From an uncultured Muribaculaceae bacterium (GTDB lineage Bacteria > Bacteroidota > Bacteroidia > Bacteroidales > Muribaculaceae): a stretch of 64,000 nucleotides of DNA. The stretch is taken from positions 1-64,000 of the forward strand of contig CAJTOZ010000008.1 of the NCBI GenBank assembly GCA_910578095.1. The letters are read 5' to 3'. Every line of letters starts with the position of its first letter. Position 1 is the first letter of the stretch. Positions 17,107 to 25,533 of the stretch are shown in pieces. The notes beneath the pieces were generated by a model, which had not been told where the DNA came from, searched no databases, and worked only from the letters and a program-made list of their open reading frames with translations. A program made the position numbers and the translations under genes.

Positions 17107-18371
17107 CCACGCGACACCTATCCTACACTGAGGCGCTACACGACCTCATGACCAATTATCCTGCGTTCAAAACTCTCGGCGCCGGAGCCTATCATGCCGG
17201 TCTGGAATCCACAATCGAACTGTCGAGACGTTTCGGCCACCCCCACGCAGCCTACCGCACAGTGCACGTGGGCGGCACCAACGGCAAGGGCACTACTTCA
17301 AGTCTGATAGCATCGGCCCTGCAGGAATCGGGACTGCGCACGGGCCTCTATACATCGCCCCACCTGAAGGATTTCAGAGAACGCATGCGTGTGGACGGTG
17401 AAATGATTTCCGGCGAAAGCGTGGCCGACATATTGCAGACCTACCACTCGATGCGGCCGGCTGATGATTTCACGCCATCGTTCTTCGAACTCACCACCGT
17501 GATGGCTTTGGAGCATTTCAGGCGGGAAAAAGTGGATGTGGCTGTGGTGGAAGTGGGCTTGGGCGGCCGGCTCGACAGCACGAACATCATCAATCCCGAC
17601 TTGTGCGTGGTCACCAACATATCTCTTGACCATACAGCCATCCTCGGCGACACAATAGAACAGATAGCCGCCGAAAAGGGCGGTATATTCAAGCCCGGCA
17701 CACGGGCCATAATAGGCGAAGCTGAAGCCGGAGTGCGTAAAGTGTTCGAACGATGTGCCGGCGAAACAGGCACTCCGCTGCTTTACGCATCCGACGATAC
17801 ATCGATCCAGATCGATGTTGCCGCCGACGGCTGTGTGCATGTGGCAGCATCGCCGTTCGGCTCTTTCGACACGGCACTCCGCGGCAGTTATCAGACCGCA
17901 AACGTACGTACAGCCATAAGCGCACTTGCATCACTGCGCGATGCCGGCTACAACCTCAGCGATGATGCCGTGGCAAGAGGATTTCTCCGCGTAGCCGACA
18001 CATTGCACGGGCGGTGGGAGATGCACAACGGCGTGCTGTGCGACAGCGGCCATAACGAAGCAGCCTGGCGCCATACTTCGGCCTATCTCGCAGAACGCGG
18101 GAGCCGCATCACCGCGATAATTGGATTCTGCGCCGACAAGGATGTGGCTGCCATCGCCGACATGCTTCCCTCCACCGTGGAATACTACTGCGTGGCCGCC
18201 CACACACCCCGTGCCATTCCGGCTGCAGAGCTTCAGGCCATGCTCGCCGGGCGCGGGCTCCATGCCAAGGCCTTCGCATCTGTGGCGGAGGCTATCGAAG
18301 AGGCCCGCAAAAAAAATGCCGCCGAAATATTTCTCGGCGGCAGCTTCTATATCGTGGCGGAATACCTCTGA
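17103..18371 (+). CDS. folC: Dihydrofolate/folylpolyglutamate synthase
   Basis: 422 residues. The Mur-ligase-type P-loop HVGGTNGKGTTSSLIASAL, the TSPHLKDFRERMRVDGEMIS segment and VVEVGLGGRLDSTNIINPDL are FolC signatures; the C-terminal domain contains LCDSGHNEAAW and GFCADKD. It adds glutamate to dihydropteroate and gamma-glutamate tails to folates using ATP. It starts within the stop codon of the ATP-grasp gene and ends 7 bp from the convergent ftsH stop. Being the last gene of this operon, it links the run to glutamylation chemistry. Confidence 0.95.
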   Translation: MTTRHLSYTEALHDLMTNYPAFKTLGAGAYHAGLESTIELSRRFGHPHAAYRTVHVGGTNGKGTTSSLIASALQESGLRTGLYTSPHLKDFRERMRVDGEMISGESVADILQTYHSMRPADDFTPSFFELTTVMALEHFRREKVDVAVVEVGLGGRLDSTNIINPDLCVVTNISLDHTAILGDTIEQIAAEKGGIFKPGTRAIIGEAEAGVRKVFERCAGETGTPLLYASDDTSIQIDVAADGCVHVAASPFGSFDTALRGSYQTANVRTAISALASLRDAGYNLSDDAVARGFLRVADTLHGRWEMHNGVLCDSGHNEAAWRHTSAYLAERGSRITAIIGFCADKDVAAIADMLPSTVEYYCVAAHTPRAIPAAELQAMLAGRGLHAKAFASVAEAIEEARKKNAAEIFLGGSFYIVAEYL

Positions 18372-18377
18372 GCCCAT

Positions 18378-20465
18378 TCAAGCTCCGGCATCTTCTTTTG
18401 TCTCTTTTTTATCATTCTCTTCCTTCGCTTCCGGGGCTGTGTTATCGCCATCGGAAGGAGCGCCATTGAAAGGCGGCGGGGTAATATCCTCGGCTTCCAC
18501 GTCCTCTGCATTGGCCTTGGCATCGCGCGCGGCAAGAATCTCCTCCGTGCGCGACACCCATTGGCGTTTGCCAAATATCTGCTCTACATCGTCGGTGAAG
18601 ATAACCTCACGCTTCACAAGCACGTCGGCGAGCTCGCCGTGACCTGCCGAATGGTCGCGCAGGATAGACTTGGCACGCTCGTATTGTTCAGCGATTATAC
18701 GGCTCACTTCCTCATCGATGATGCGGGCTCGCTCGTCGCTGTAAGGCTTTGAGAAGCCGTAGTCCTGGCCGGTGGAGTCGTAGTAGCTGAGATTGGGCAG
18801 GCGCTCGCTCATGCCGTAATACACCACCATGGCATAGGCCTGTTTCGTCACACGCTCAAGGTCGTTGGCCGCTCCGGTGGATATACGGCCAAGGAAAATT
18901 TCCTCGGCTGCCCGGCCGCCAAGAGTAGCGCACATTTCGTCGAGCAATGCCTGCGTAGGAGTAATCTGGCGTTCCTCCGGCAGATACCACGCAGCTCCGA
19001 GAGCCTTTCCGCGCGGCACTATGGTCACCTTCACCAATGGATTGGCGTAACGAAGATGCCACGACACGGTGGCATGGCCGGCCTCATGAATGGCGATCGC
19101 ACGCTTTTCCTCGTCGGTAGTGATCTTGTTGCGTTTCTCAAGACCGCCTATTATACGGTCGACAGCGGCTATAAAGTCGTCTTTAGAAACAGACTTTTTA
19201 TTGTGACGTGCTGCTATAAGAGCTGCCTCATTGCACACATTCGCTATGTCGGCACCTGAAAATCCGGGGGTCTGACGAGCCAGAAGTTCCACATCCAGAT
19301 CGCCGTCCACCTTGATATCACGCAGGTGCACCTTGAATATCGACACACGGTCGTTCAGATCGGGCAGATCCACATAGATCTGACGGTCGAAACGTCCTGC
19401 TCGAAGCAGAGCCTTGTCGAGAATATCCACACGGTTGGTGGCTGCAAGGATTATCACACCGCTGTTGCCGCCGAAGCCGTCCATTTCCGTCAGCAGCTGG
19501 TTGAGCGTGTTCTCGCGTTCATCATTGCCGCCCATATTGGCATTGCGTCCGCGCGCACGGCCCACTGCGTCAATTTCGTCTATGAACACTATGCACGGAG
19601 CTTTCTCCTTGGCCTGACGGAATAGGTCGCGCACACGGGAAGCACCCACGCCCACAAACATCTCCACAAAGTCGGAGCCGCTCATACTGAAGAACGGGAC
19701 ATTTGCTTCTCCGGCCACAGCCTTTGCGAGCAAAGTCTTACCGGTTCCGGGAGGGCCTACGAGCAATGCTCCCTTCGGTATTTTTCCGCCGAGGTCGGTA
19801 TATCGCTGCGGATTTTTAAGAAATTCCACGATTTCCTCAATCTCCGTCTTGGCTTCGCTCAGGCCGGCAACATCCTGGAAAGTAACCTTCACGGCGTTGT
19901 CCTTGTCGAAGAGCATCGCTTTGCTCTTACCCACGCTGAACACACCGCCGCTACCGCCACCGCCGGGACCGCCGCTCATACGCTTCATGATCCAGAACCA
20001 GAACGCAATGAGCAACACCACAGGGCCAAACGACCATATGAGCGAGCTGAAACTATTGCTCCGCTGATACTTGACCTCGCCTGAAAACGCGCCCATAGCG
20101 CGCCATTCATCGATTTTCGTATCGAATTTATCGGCCGACGGTATGTCGGTCACGACCTTGGCCACAATACCGCTTGCGCCCGGGGCATACTGCTCTCTGG
20201 GGAAGAGGCGCGAGGCTAGGGAATCGGTGAGGTATCCCTCGGCCTGTCGCTTGTCGGTGTATATCACGATCTTGCTGATGCCATGATCCTTCACCACATA
20301 CTCCTCGAAGTCGCTGTAGCTGACATCTTTGGTGATGTCATTATTGTCGAGAAACCATATGCCTGCAATGAAAAGCAGCACGATGGCATACATCCAATAG
20401 AAATTGAATTTCATGCCGGTGCCCTTTCCTTTAGGCTTGTTTTTATTATTGAAAGGTGTAGCCAT
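18378..20465 (-). CDS. ftsH: ATP-dependent zinc metalloprotease FtsH
   Basis: 695 residues: membrane helices at about 22-40 and 142-161 around a periplasmic domain, then an AAA+ domain with Walker A GPPGTGKT (237-244), FIDEIDAVG and the SRH region, and a peptidase domain with HEAGH (460-464). A glycine-rich linker (SGGPGGGGSGG) follows the second helix and the C-terminus is acidic and lysine-rich. It degrades membrane and regulatory proteins as a hexamer in the inner membrane. It overlaps the rsfS stop codon (TAATG), so the two are co-translated. Confidence 0.97.
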   Translation of the reverse strand: MATPFNNKNKPKGKGTGMKFNFYWMYAIVLLFIAGIWFLDNNDITKDVSYSDFEEYVVKDHGISKIVIYTDKRQAEGYLTDSLASRLFPREQYAPGASGIVAKVVTDIPSADKFDTKIDEWRAMGAFSGEVKYQRSNSFSSLIWSFGPVVLLIAFWFWIMKRMSGGPGGGGSGGVFSVGKSKAMLFDKDNAVKVTFQDVAGLSEAKTEIEEIVEFLKNPQRYTDLGGKIPKGALLVGPPGTGKTLLAKAVAGEANVPFFSMSGSDFVEMFVGVGASRVRDLFRQAKEKAPCIVFIDEIDAVGRARGRNANMGGNDERENTLNQLLTEMDGFGGNSGVIILAATNRVDILDKALLRAGRFDRQIYVDLPDLNDRVSIFKVHLRDIKVDGDLDVELLARQTPGFSGADIANVCNEAALIAARHNKKSVSKDDFIAAVDRIIGGLEKRNKITTDEEKRAIAIHEAGHATVSWHLRYANPLVKVTIVPRGKALGAAWYLPEERQITPTQALLDEMCATLGGRAAEEIFLGRISTGAANDLERVTKQAYAMVVYYGMSERLPNLSYYDSTGQDYGFSKPYSDERARIIDEEVSRIIAEQYERAKSILRDHSAGHGELADVLVKREVIFTDDVEQIFGKRQWVSRTEEILAARDAKANAEDVEAEDITPPPFNGAPSDGDNTAPEAKEENDKKETKEDAGA

Positions 20466-20821
20466 TAGTCAAGATTGGGGATATCTGTAATTTTCGCATC
20501 GCTCCAGAGCTCTTCGAGGCAGTAGCGCCGGCGAGCTTCGGGCACAAATATGTGCACCATCACATCGCCATAGTCCACCACTATCCATTCCGAGCACCCG
20601 TAGCCATCATAGTTGTAGGGCTTTATATCGCCATGGCGCTGCACATAATCACGCACACTGTCGGCCACGGCGCCCACTTGCATGGAGCTGGTGCCTTCTG
20701 CTATGATGAATTTTGCAACGGGAGCGGCTTCAATATCGCTCATGTCGACTATTGTGATGTTGCGGCCCTTACGGTCGCGTATGCCTTCTATTATGAGTTC
20801 GTCTATAGATTGTTGTGTCAT
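20465..20821 (-). CDS. rsfS: Ribosomal silencing factor RsfS
   Basis: 118 residues from the ATG at 20821. The sequence SMQVGAVADSVRDYV and YGCSEWIVVDYGDVMVHIF is diagnostic of the RsfS/Iojap family, which binds ribosomal protein uL14 and blocks subunit joining when nutrients are scarce. An upstream TTG would extend it into the promoter, so it was rejected. It is followed by ftsH in the same transcript, an arrangement common in Bacteroidota. Confidence 0.94.
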   Translation of the reverse strand: MTQQSIDELIIEGIRDRKGRNITIVDMSDIEAAPVAKFIIAEGTSSMQVGAVADSVRDYVQRHGDIKPYNYDGYGCSEWIVVDYGDVMVHIFVPEARRRYCLEELWSDAKITDIPNLD

Positions 20822-20842
20822 CAAAGAGGTGTTTATGGAATG

Positions 20843-20870
20843 CAAAAGTAATGAATTTTATTTAAAACAA
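20843..20870 (-). promoter_or_regulatory. Promoter of rsfS-ftsH
   Basis: TACTTTTG at 20843-20850 on the minus strand is a full -7 match; a TTG lies at 20868-20870, 17 bp upstream, slightly closer than usual. The start codon is 21 nt downstream of the -7 box, giving a leader of only about 15 nt. Confidence 0.6.
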
Positions 20871-20909
20871 TCGCGCTGTCATGAATGTTTATGCAAAAAT
20901 CTTGCCAAT

Positions 20910-22172
20910 CTATTCGTAGCGCATCGTGCGTGCGGGGTCCACCCGCGACGCTATCCGCGACGGCAATACGAGGATGAGCCACGCGGCCACCACAGCGCCG
21001 GCGTTAAGTGCTGCAAGCCAACCTGCGCCAATACTCACCGGCACATGGTCGAGATAGTACATTTCGGGGTCGAGAGGGATGAAAGCAGTGTGCTTCTGCA
21101 CCAACAGCAATCCAATTCCCACAACGTTGCCGATCAGGATGCCCGCACCTACAAGCCTCATGGCAGCTGCAACGAATATGCTACGCACCATGCGGCGCGA
21201 TGCCCCGAGCGAGCGCAGCACCCCGATTGTCGATATATGTTCCAGCACAATGATGAACAAGCCCGCCACAAGCGTGGAGGCCGCCACAAGAAGCATCAGT
21301 ATGAAAATCACCACCACATTGGTATCGAGCAGGTCGAGCCAGTTGAGATACACGGCGCCGCTACGGGCCACATTGTCGACAGGATAAAGTTTGGCGATGT
21401 CGCCCATCTGCCATTTTGACACGAGACCGTCCTGCAGACGGTCGGCAACGGATTTTGCAGAATCCACTCCGGTGCCACGTATTTCTATGGCGGTGCCCCA
21501 CCCTGCGTCCACGCCGCTGACAGCCTGCAGCATGGGGAGCGAAGCATAGGCCACAGTGCGGTCGCGCTCCTCCATACGGCTCTCGTAAAGTGCGGCAATC
21601 CGGGCCCGGCGCGCGCGTATGATCCCGCCGTCGTTGACAAAATAAAGCATGGGCCGGTCGCCGCATCCAAGGCCGAGCGAACGCGCCACGGGCACGCTCA
21701 ACACGATATCGGAGGCTGTAGTATCGGAAGCATAGTCGGGCCAGGCGCCGGCTGTCACACACGACCGTTCGAAGGCATAGTTGTGCGCCTGCGGGTCGTA
21801 GGCTGTAAAGTACACAGCAGCAAAGTCGCTGTCGGTCTTCACAATGGCCGGCCTGCGCAGAGCCAGAGCTACAGAAGCATCATGGGGCACGGACGCCCTT
21901 ACGGAGGCCAGCAACACACTGTCGAGGCGCATATACTCATCCGTTTCTCCTGAGTCGGGATCGTAGGCCGGAGTGACGCTCACCTCAGCATCAAAACCAA
22001 GCACTTTCTGCCGTATTTCATCGCGGAAGCCTGCCACTACCGCCATGGTAAACTCCATGACAGCGATAGCCACCGCCACTCCGGCCACGGCTATGACAGC
22101 TCCGGTGCGGGCGCTGCGTGAGCTACCCGCACCGATTCTCAGTCGCGATGCTATCCAAGTTGATACTTTCAT
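20910..22172 (-). CDS. LolE/LolC-like ABC transporter permease (FtsX family)
   Basis: 420 residues with one N-terminal membrane helix (about 23-48), a large periplasmic domain (50-275) and three C-terminal helices (about 282-312, 332-358, 378-405), the FtsX/MacB layout. The start SRLRIGAGSSRSARTGAVIAVAG and the EHISTIGVLRSLGASRRMV loop match lipoprotein-release permeases of Bacteroidota. It would pull lipoproteins from the inner membrane with a LolD-type ATPase, which is not adjacent; a LolD-like ATPase does occur at 56900 in this window but with its own permease. Its promoter leaves almost no leader. Confidence 0.85.
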   Translation of the reverse strand: MKVSTWIASRLRIGAGSSRSARTGAVIAVAGVAVAIAVMEFTMAVVAGFRDEIRQKVLGFDAEVSVTPAYDPDSGETDEYMRLDSVLLASVRASVPHDASVALALRRPAIVKTDSDFAAVYFTAYDPQAHNYAFERSCVTAGAWPDYASDTTASDIVLSVPVARSLGLGCGDRPMLYFVNDGGIIRARRARIAALYESRMEERDRTVAYASLPMLQAVSGVDAGWGTAIEIRGTGVDSAKSVADRLQDGLVSKWQMGDIAKLYPVDNVARSGAVYLNWLDLLDTNVVVIFILMLLVAASTLVAGLFIIVLEHISTIGVLRSLGASRRMVRSIFVAAAMRLVGAGILIGNVVGIGLLLVQKHTAFIPLDPEMYYLDHVPVSIGAGWLAALNAGAVVAAWLILVLPSRIASRVDPARTMRYE

Positions 22173-22180
22173 AGTGTGTG

Positions 22181-22211
22181 CAAATTTAACAATATAATTC
22201 TAATCCCGCAA
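22181..22211 (-). promoter_or_regulatory. Promoter of the LolE-like gene (near-leaderless)
   Basis: Minus strand TTG at 22209-22211, exactly 20 bp, then TAAATTTG at 22181-22188, matching both Bacteroides elements. Only 8 bp separate the -7 box from the ATG at 22170-22172, so the mRNA should have a leader of a few bases at most. Confidence 0.8.
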
Positions 22212-22324
22212 TAGTACGCGGATTATAGGATCATGGCAATAACAAATGGATATAAATGGATATTTGAGAGCCTGTCCTGAATATTTAATTGGAATAATTG
22301 ATAGGGTGTTTGAAAAAAAATAAC

Positions 22325-22332
22325 TACTTTTG
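22325..22332 (+). promoter_or_regulatory. -7 element of fabG
   Basis: TACTTTTG matches TAnnTTTG. TTG motifs lie 12 and 24 bp upstream, neither at ideal spacing. The A-rich stretch just before it may help. The leader to the ATG at 22379 would be about 40 nt. Confidence 0.6.
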
Positions 22333-22378
22333 CAGCCGTAATAAACGCCAATTTCTTAAATTCTAAATATTCCAAGAA

Positions 22379-23125
22379 ATGAAACTTCTCGAAGGAAAAA
22401 CCGCCCTCATCACAGGCGCTGCCCGCGGCATCGGTCGCGCTATAGCGCTGCGCTTTGCCCAAGAGGGCGCCAATATCGCTTTCACCGACCTCGTGATCGA
22501 CGAGAACGGTAAGGCTACCGAAGCTGAAATCGAAGCCCTCGGCGTAAAATGCAAGGGCTACGCCTCCAATGCCGCCGACTTCGCACAGACCAAAGAGGTT
22601 GTGGATCAGGTGGTGAAGGATTTCGGACGTGTGGATATCCTCGTCAACAACGCCGGCATCACCAAAGACGGTCTCATGATGCGAATGACCGAACAGCAGT
22701 GGGATGCAGTCATCAACGTCAACCTCAAGAGCGCGTTCAACTTTATCAACGCCACTCTCCCCGTGATGATGCGTCAGCGCAGCGGTTCCATTATAAACAT
22801 GGCATCCGTAGTGGGTGTGCACGGTAATGCCGGTCAGGCCAACTATGCCGCCTCCAAGGCCGGTCTCATCGCTCTTGCCAAGAGCATCGCTCAGGAAGTG
22901 GGCTCCCGCGGTATCCGCGCCAACGCTATCGCTCCCGGCTTCATCGAGACCGCTATGACCGCCGCCCTGCCCGACGAAGTGCGTGCCGAATGGTGCAAGA
23001 AAATACCCCTGCGCCGCGGTGGCAAGCCTGAGGACATAGCCGATGTGGCCACCTTCCTCGCCTCCGACATGTCGAGCTACGTGTCGGGTCAGGTGATCCA
23101 GGTGGACGGCGGCATGAACATGTAA
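22379..23125 (+). CDS. fabG: 3-oxoacyl-[acyl-carrier-protein] reductase
   Basis: 248 residues of a short-chain dehydrogenase: TGAARGIGRAIALRFA (NADPH-binding), LVNNAGITKDGLMMRM, the catalytic S/YxxxK in ASVVGVHGNAGQANYAASKAG, and the FabG-typical end VSGQVIQVDGGMNM. It reduces beta-ketoacyl-ACP in fatty-acid elongation. KDGLMMRM and the C-terminus favour FabG over other SDR enzymes. It has its own promoter and is followed by a long palindrome before cmk. Confidence 0.95.
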   Translation: MKLLEGKTALITGAARGIGRAIALRFAQEGANIAFTDLVIDENGKATEAEIEALGVKCKGYASNAADFAQTKEVVDQVVKDFGRVDILVNNAGITKDGLMMRMTEQQWDAVINVNLKSAFNFINATLPVMMRQRSGSIINMASVVGVHGNAGQANYAASKAGLIALAKSIAQEVGSRGIRANAIAPGFIETAMTAALPDEVRAEWCKKIPLRRGGKPEDIADVATFLASDMSSYVSGQVIQVDGGMNM

Positions 23126-23154
23126 TAATATACCGCCAGCCATATATTACCCAT

Positions 23155-23182
23155 ACAAGGCCGCGGCATGCCGCGGCCTTGT
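23155..23182 (+). terminator. 28-bp perfect palindrome between fabG and cmk
   Basis: ACAAGGCCGCGG (23155-23166), CATG, CCGCGGCCTTGT (23171-23182) read the same on both strands. It sits 29 bp after the fabG stop and ends 14 bp before the cmk ATG at 23197. Without a T run it is not a classical terminator; it could be a weak terminator, an mRNA-processing hairpin, or a structure limiting cmk translation. Confidence 0.6.
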
Positions 23183-23196
23183 TCATGAAACCGTAT

Positions 23197-23895
23197 ATGA
23201 AAAAACTCATTATTGCAATCGACGGCTACTCCTCGTCGGGCAAAAGCACAATGGCGCGTCGGCTCGCTGCCGATATCGCCTACCGCTATATCGATTCCGG
23301 GGCCATGTACCGCGCCGTCACATTGTATGCGCTCGAAAACGGAATGATAAAAGCCGACGGCACTCCCGACATAGCGGCCCTCAAAGCCGCATTGCCGCAC
23401 ATCAGCATCGATTTTTCACCCGCAGGAGCCGATGGCCGTCAGCACACGCTGCTCAACGGCCGCGATGTGGAGCACGACATACGGTCGCTACGTGTGTCGG
23501 AGCATGTATCGCCGGTAGCCGCTGTTCCGGAGGTGCGCCATGCTCTTGTGGCCATGCAGCAGGCGCTCGGGCGGGAAGGCGGCATAGTGATGGACGGACG
23601 CGACATCGGCACCACGGTATTTCCCGATGCCGATCTTAAAATTTTTGTAAACGCATCCGCACGCACACGGGCTGAAAGACGCTACGCCGAAATGCAAGCG
23701 GCAGGCACACATGTAGACTTCGAGGAGGTGCTCGCCAATGTGACGCAGCGCGACCATATAGATGAAACCCGCGCCGAAAGTCCCCTGCGCCGGGCCGAAG
23801 ATGCAATTGATCTCGACAACTCCCGCATGACACTCGAGGAGCAGGACGCATGGCTGCGTGCGCGCTTCAATGAAGCCTTGAAGAAACATGGCTAA
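23197..23895 (+). CDS. cmk: Cytidylate kinase
   Basis: 232 residues from the ATG at 23197, just before the P-loop strand KKLIIAIDGYSSSGKSTMARRLA; an in-frame ATG at 23185 is also possible. DSGAMYRAVTLYAL, the MDGRDIGTTVFPDADLKIFV segment and RDHIDETRAESPL are Cmk signatures. It phosphorylates CMP and dCMP with ATP. ispH starts within its last codons (8-bp overlap), so the two are coupled. Confidence 0.95.
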   Translation: MKKLIIAIDGYSSSGKSTMARRLAADIAYRYIDSGAMYRAVTLYALENGMIKADGTPDIAALKAALPHISIDFSPAGADGRQHTLLNGRDVEHDIRSLRVSEHVSPVAAVPEVRHALVAMQQALGREGGIVMDGRDIGTTVFPDADLKIFVNASARTRAERRYAEMQAAGTHVDFEEVLANVTQRDHIDETRAESPLRRAEDAIDLDNSRMTLEEQDAWLRARFNEALKKHG

Positions 23896-24760
23896 AATAG
23901 AGATCGACAAGGAGTCGGGGTTCTGCTTCGGTGTGGTCACAGCCATAAAAAAAGCGGAGGAACAGCTTGCAGCCGGAGGCACACTGTACTGCCTCGGCGA
24001 CATTGTGCACAACAGCGATGAAGTGGAGCGTTTGCGCCGAAAGGGTCTTCACACCATCACCCACGAGGAAATGGCGGCGCTGAATGGCGCAAGGGTGCTT
24101 CTACGCGCCCATGGCGAGCCACCGTCCACCTATGCTCTGGCCCGCGAGCGCGGCATTGACATTGTCGATGCCACGTGTCCGGTAGTTCTGAAGTTGCAGC
24201 AACGTGTAAAGGCAGCCTACGACCGCGAAGGAAGGCGGCCGCAGATCGTGATCTACGGCAAGCTCGGCCATGCCGAGGTGAACGGGCTCGTAGGGCAGAC
24301 GGACGGTCAGGCGATAGTGGTGGAGAGTGTGGATGATCTCGACAAGCTTGATTTCACACGCGATATCGCATTGTTTTCACAAACCACCAAAAGCCTTGAA
24401 GGCTATCGCCACATAATAGCCCAGATAGAAAGCCGCAAACACCCCGATGCCGCCTTTGAGCACTACGACACCATCTGCCGCTCGGTGAGCGGACGCGTGG
24501 AGCGCCTGCGCAGTTTTGCTGCCTCCCATGAGGTGGTGCTATTCGTAGCCGGCACGAAAAGCAGCAACGGACGCATTCTCTACGACCAGTGCCGGGCCGT
24601 CAACCCACACACACATCTCATAGCCAACGCGTCGCACCTCGATCCCGCATGGCTCAGCGGAGCCGGCAGCGTAGGCATATGCGGTGCCACCAGCACTCCG
24701 CTGTGGCTGATGGAGCAGGTGCGAGATGCCGTGGCTAATATTATTCCGGCCGATGAATAG
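23888..24760 (+). CDS. ispH: 4-hydroxy-3-methylbut-2-enyl diphosphate reductase
   Basis: 290 residues. The three cluster cysteines are visible in SGFCFGV (N-terminus), VDATCPVVLKLQ and VGICGATSTP near the C-terminus, with RAHGEPP and ATCPV typical of IspH/LytB. The iron-sulfur enzyme makes isopentenyl and dimethylallyl diphosphate in the last step of the MEP pathway. It overlaps cmk at its start and the next exonuclease gene at its end (8 bp). Confidence 0.96.
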   Translation: MAKIEIDKESGFCFGVVTAIKKAEEQLAAGGTLYCLGDIVHNSDEVERLRRKGLHTITHEEMAALNGARVLLRAHGEPPSTYALARERGIDIVDATCPVVLKLQQRVKAAYDREGRRPQIVIYGKLGHAEVNGLVGQTDGQAIVVESVDDLDKLDFTRDIALFSQTTKSLEGYRHIIAQIESRKHPDAAFEHYDTICRSVSGRVERLRSFAASHEVVLFVAGTKSSNGRILYDQCRAVNPHTHLIANASHLDPAWLSGAGSVGICGATSTPLWLMEQVRDAVANIIPADE

Positions 24761-25247
24761 TTTTGTAGCCATCGATGTGGAGACGGCCAATTTCGAGCCA
24801 TCAAGCATCTGCGCCATCGGTGCGGTGAAGGTGGTGGACGGAACCATAACCGACAGCTACTACAGCCTCGTCAAGCCCGAGCCGGACTACTATTCATGGC
24901 GTTGTGTCGGCGTGCACGGCATCACACAGGCCGATACTGAAGACGCACCATGCTTCGACCGCGTGTGGCGCCACATTGACGCGTGGGCCGCAGGAATGCC
25001 CTATGTGGCGCACAACGCGGCATTCGACCACAAATGCATCAGCGCTGCCTGCCGTATATACCGCATGGACGCTCCGGAGAGTTTTCTATGCACTCTGAAA
25101 GCCGCTCGTGCCCAGATTCCACGTGGCATGTGCGCCTCGAAATCGCTGGATTCGCTGTGCGATTTTTTCGGTATCAACCTGCGCAAGCACCACAATGCGC
25201 TCGCCGATGCGGAAGCATGCGCAAAATTAGCCATCATCCTTTTATGA
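24753..25247 (+). CDS. DEDDh 3'-5' exonuclease (DNA polymerase III epsilon-like)
   Basis: 164 residues from the ATG at 24753. FVAIDVETANFEPSSIC gives the DxE pair of exo motif I, AHNAAFDHKCI motif II, and HNALADAEACAKL motif III with the catalytic His. Such stand-alone epsilon-like proteins degrade or proofread DNA or RNA. It overlaps ispH by 8 bp and the following lipoprotein gene by 4 bp. The true substrate is unknown. Confidence 0.88.
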   Translation: MNSFVAIDVETANFEPSSICAIGAVKVVDGTITDSYYSLVKPEPDYYSWRCVGVHGITQADTEDAPCFDRVWRHIDAWAAGMPYVAHNAAFDHKCISAACRIYRMDAPESFLCTLKAARAQIPRGMCASKSLDSLCDFFGINLRKHHNALADAEACAKLAIILL

Positions 25248-25531
25248 AATACATTATATTTACAATATGTGCTCTTGGCGTGGCTGCTTGCGGGGGCAAT
25301 CCGCTGTCGAACCCCAGTAGCCATGCCGCACTTGATTCCGCTGCTGCCCACGGGCGCCGCGATGCCGCCATTGTGGCCGACAGCACGGCATCGCTGATGG
25401 ATCGCGAAGGAGCAATCCTCAGCATACGGTATAAGGAGGCCCACATGCGGGCGATGGGCTACGATAAGGCAGCCGATGCCTATATAGAAGCCGTAAAGGA
25501 AGTTGTGCCGGATTCCATAGACCGCGGATAG
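25244..25531 (+). CDS. Small lipoprotein of unknown function
   Basis: 95 residues starting inside the previous stop codon (ATGA). The N-terminus KYIIFTICALGVAAC ends in a lipobox (VAAC) followed by glycines, so the mature protein is about 80 residues, lipid-anchored and largely helical and charged (SLMDREGAILSIRYKEAHMR, YIEAVKEVVPDS). No family is recognised. It lies between two exonuclease genes and is translationally coupled to the first. Confidence 0.75.
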   Translation: MKYIIFTICALGVAACGGNPLSNPSSHAALDSAAAHGRRDAAIVADSTASLMDREGAILSIRYKEAHMRAMGYDKAADAYIEAVKEVVPDSIDRG

Positions 25532-25533
25532 TC

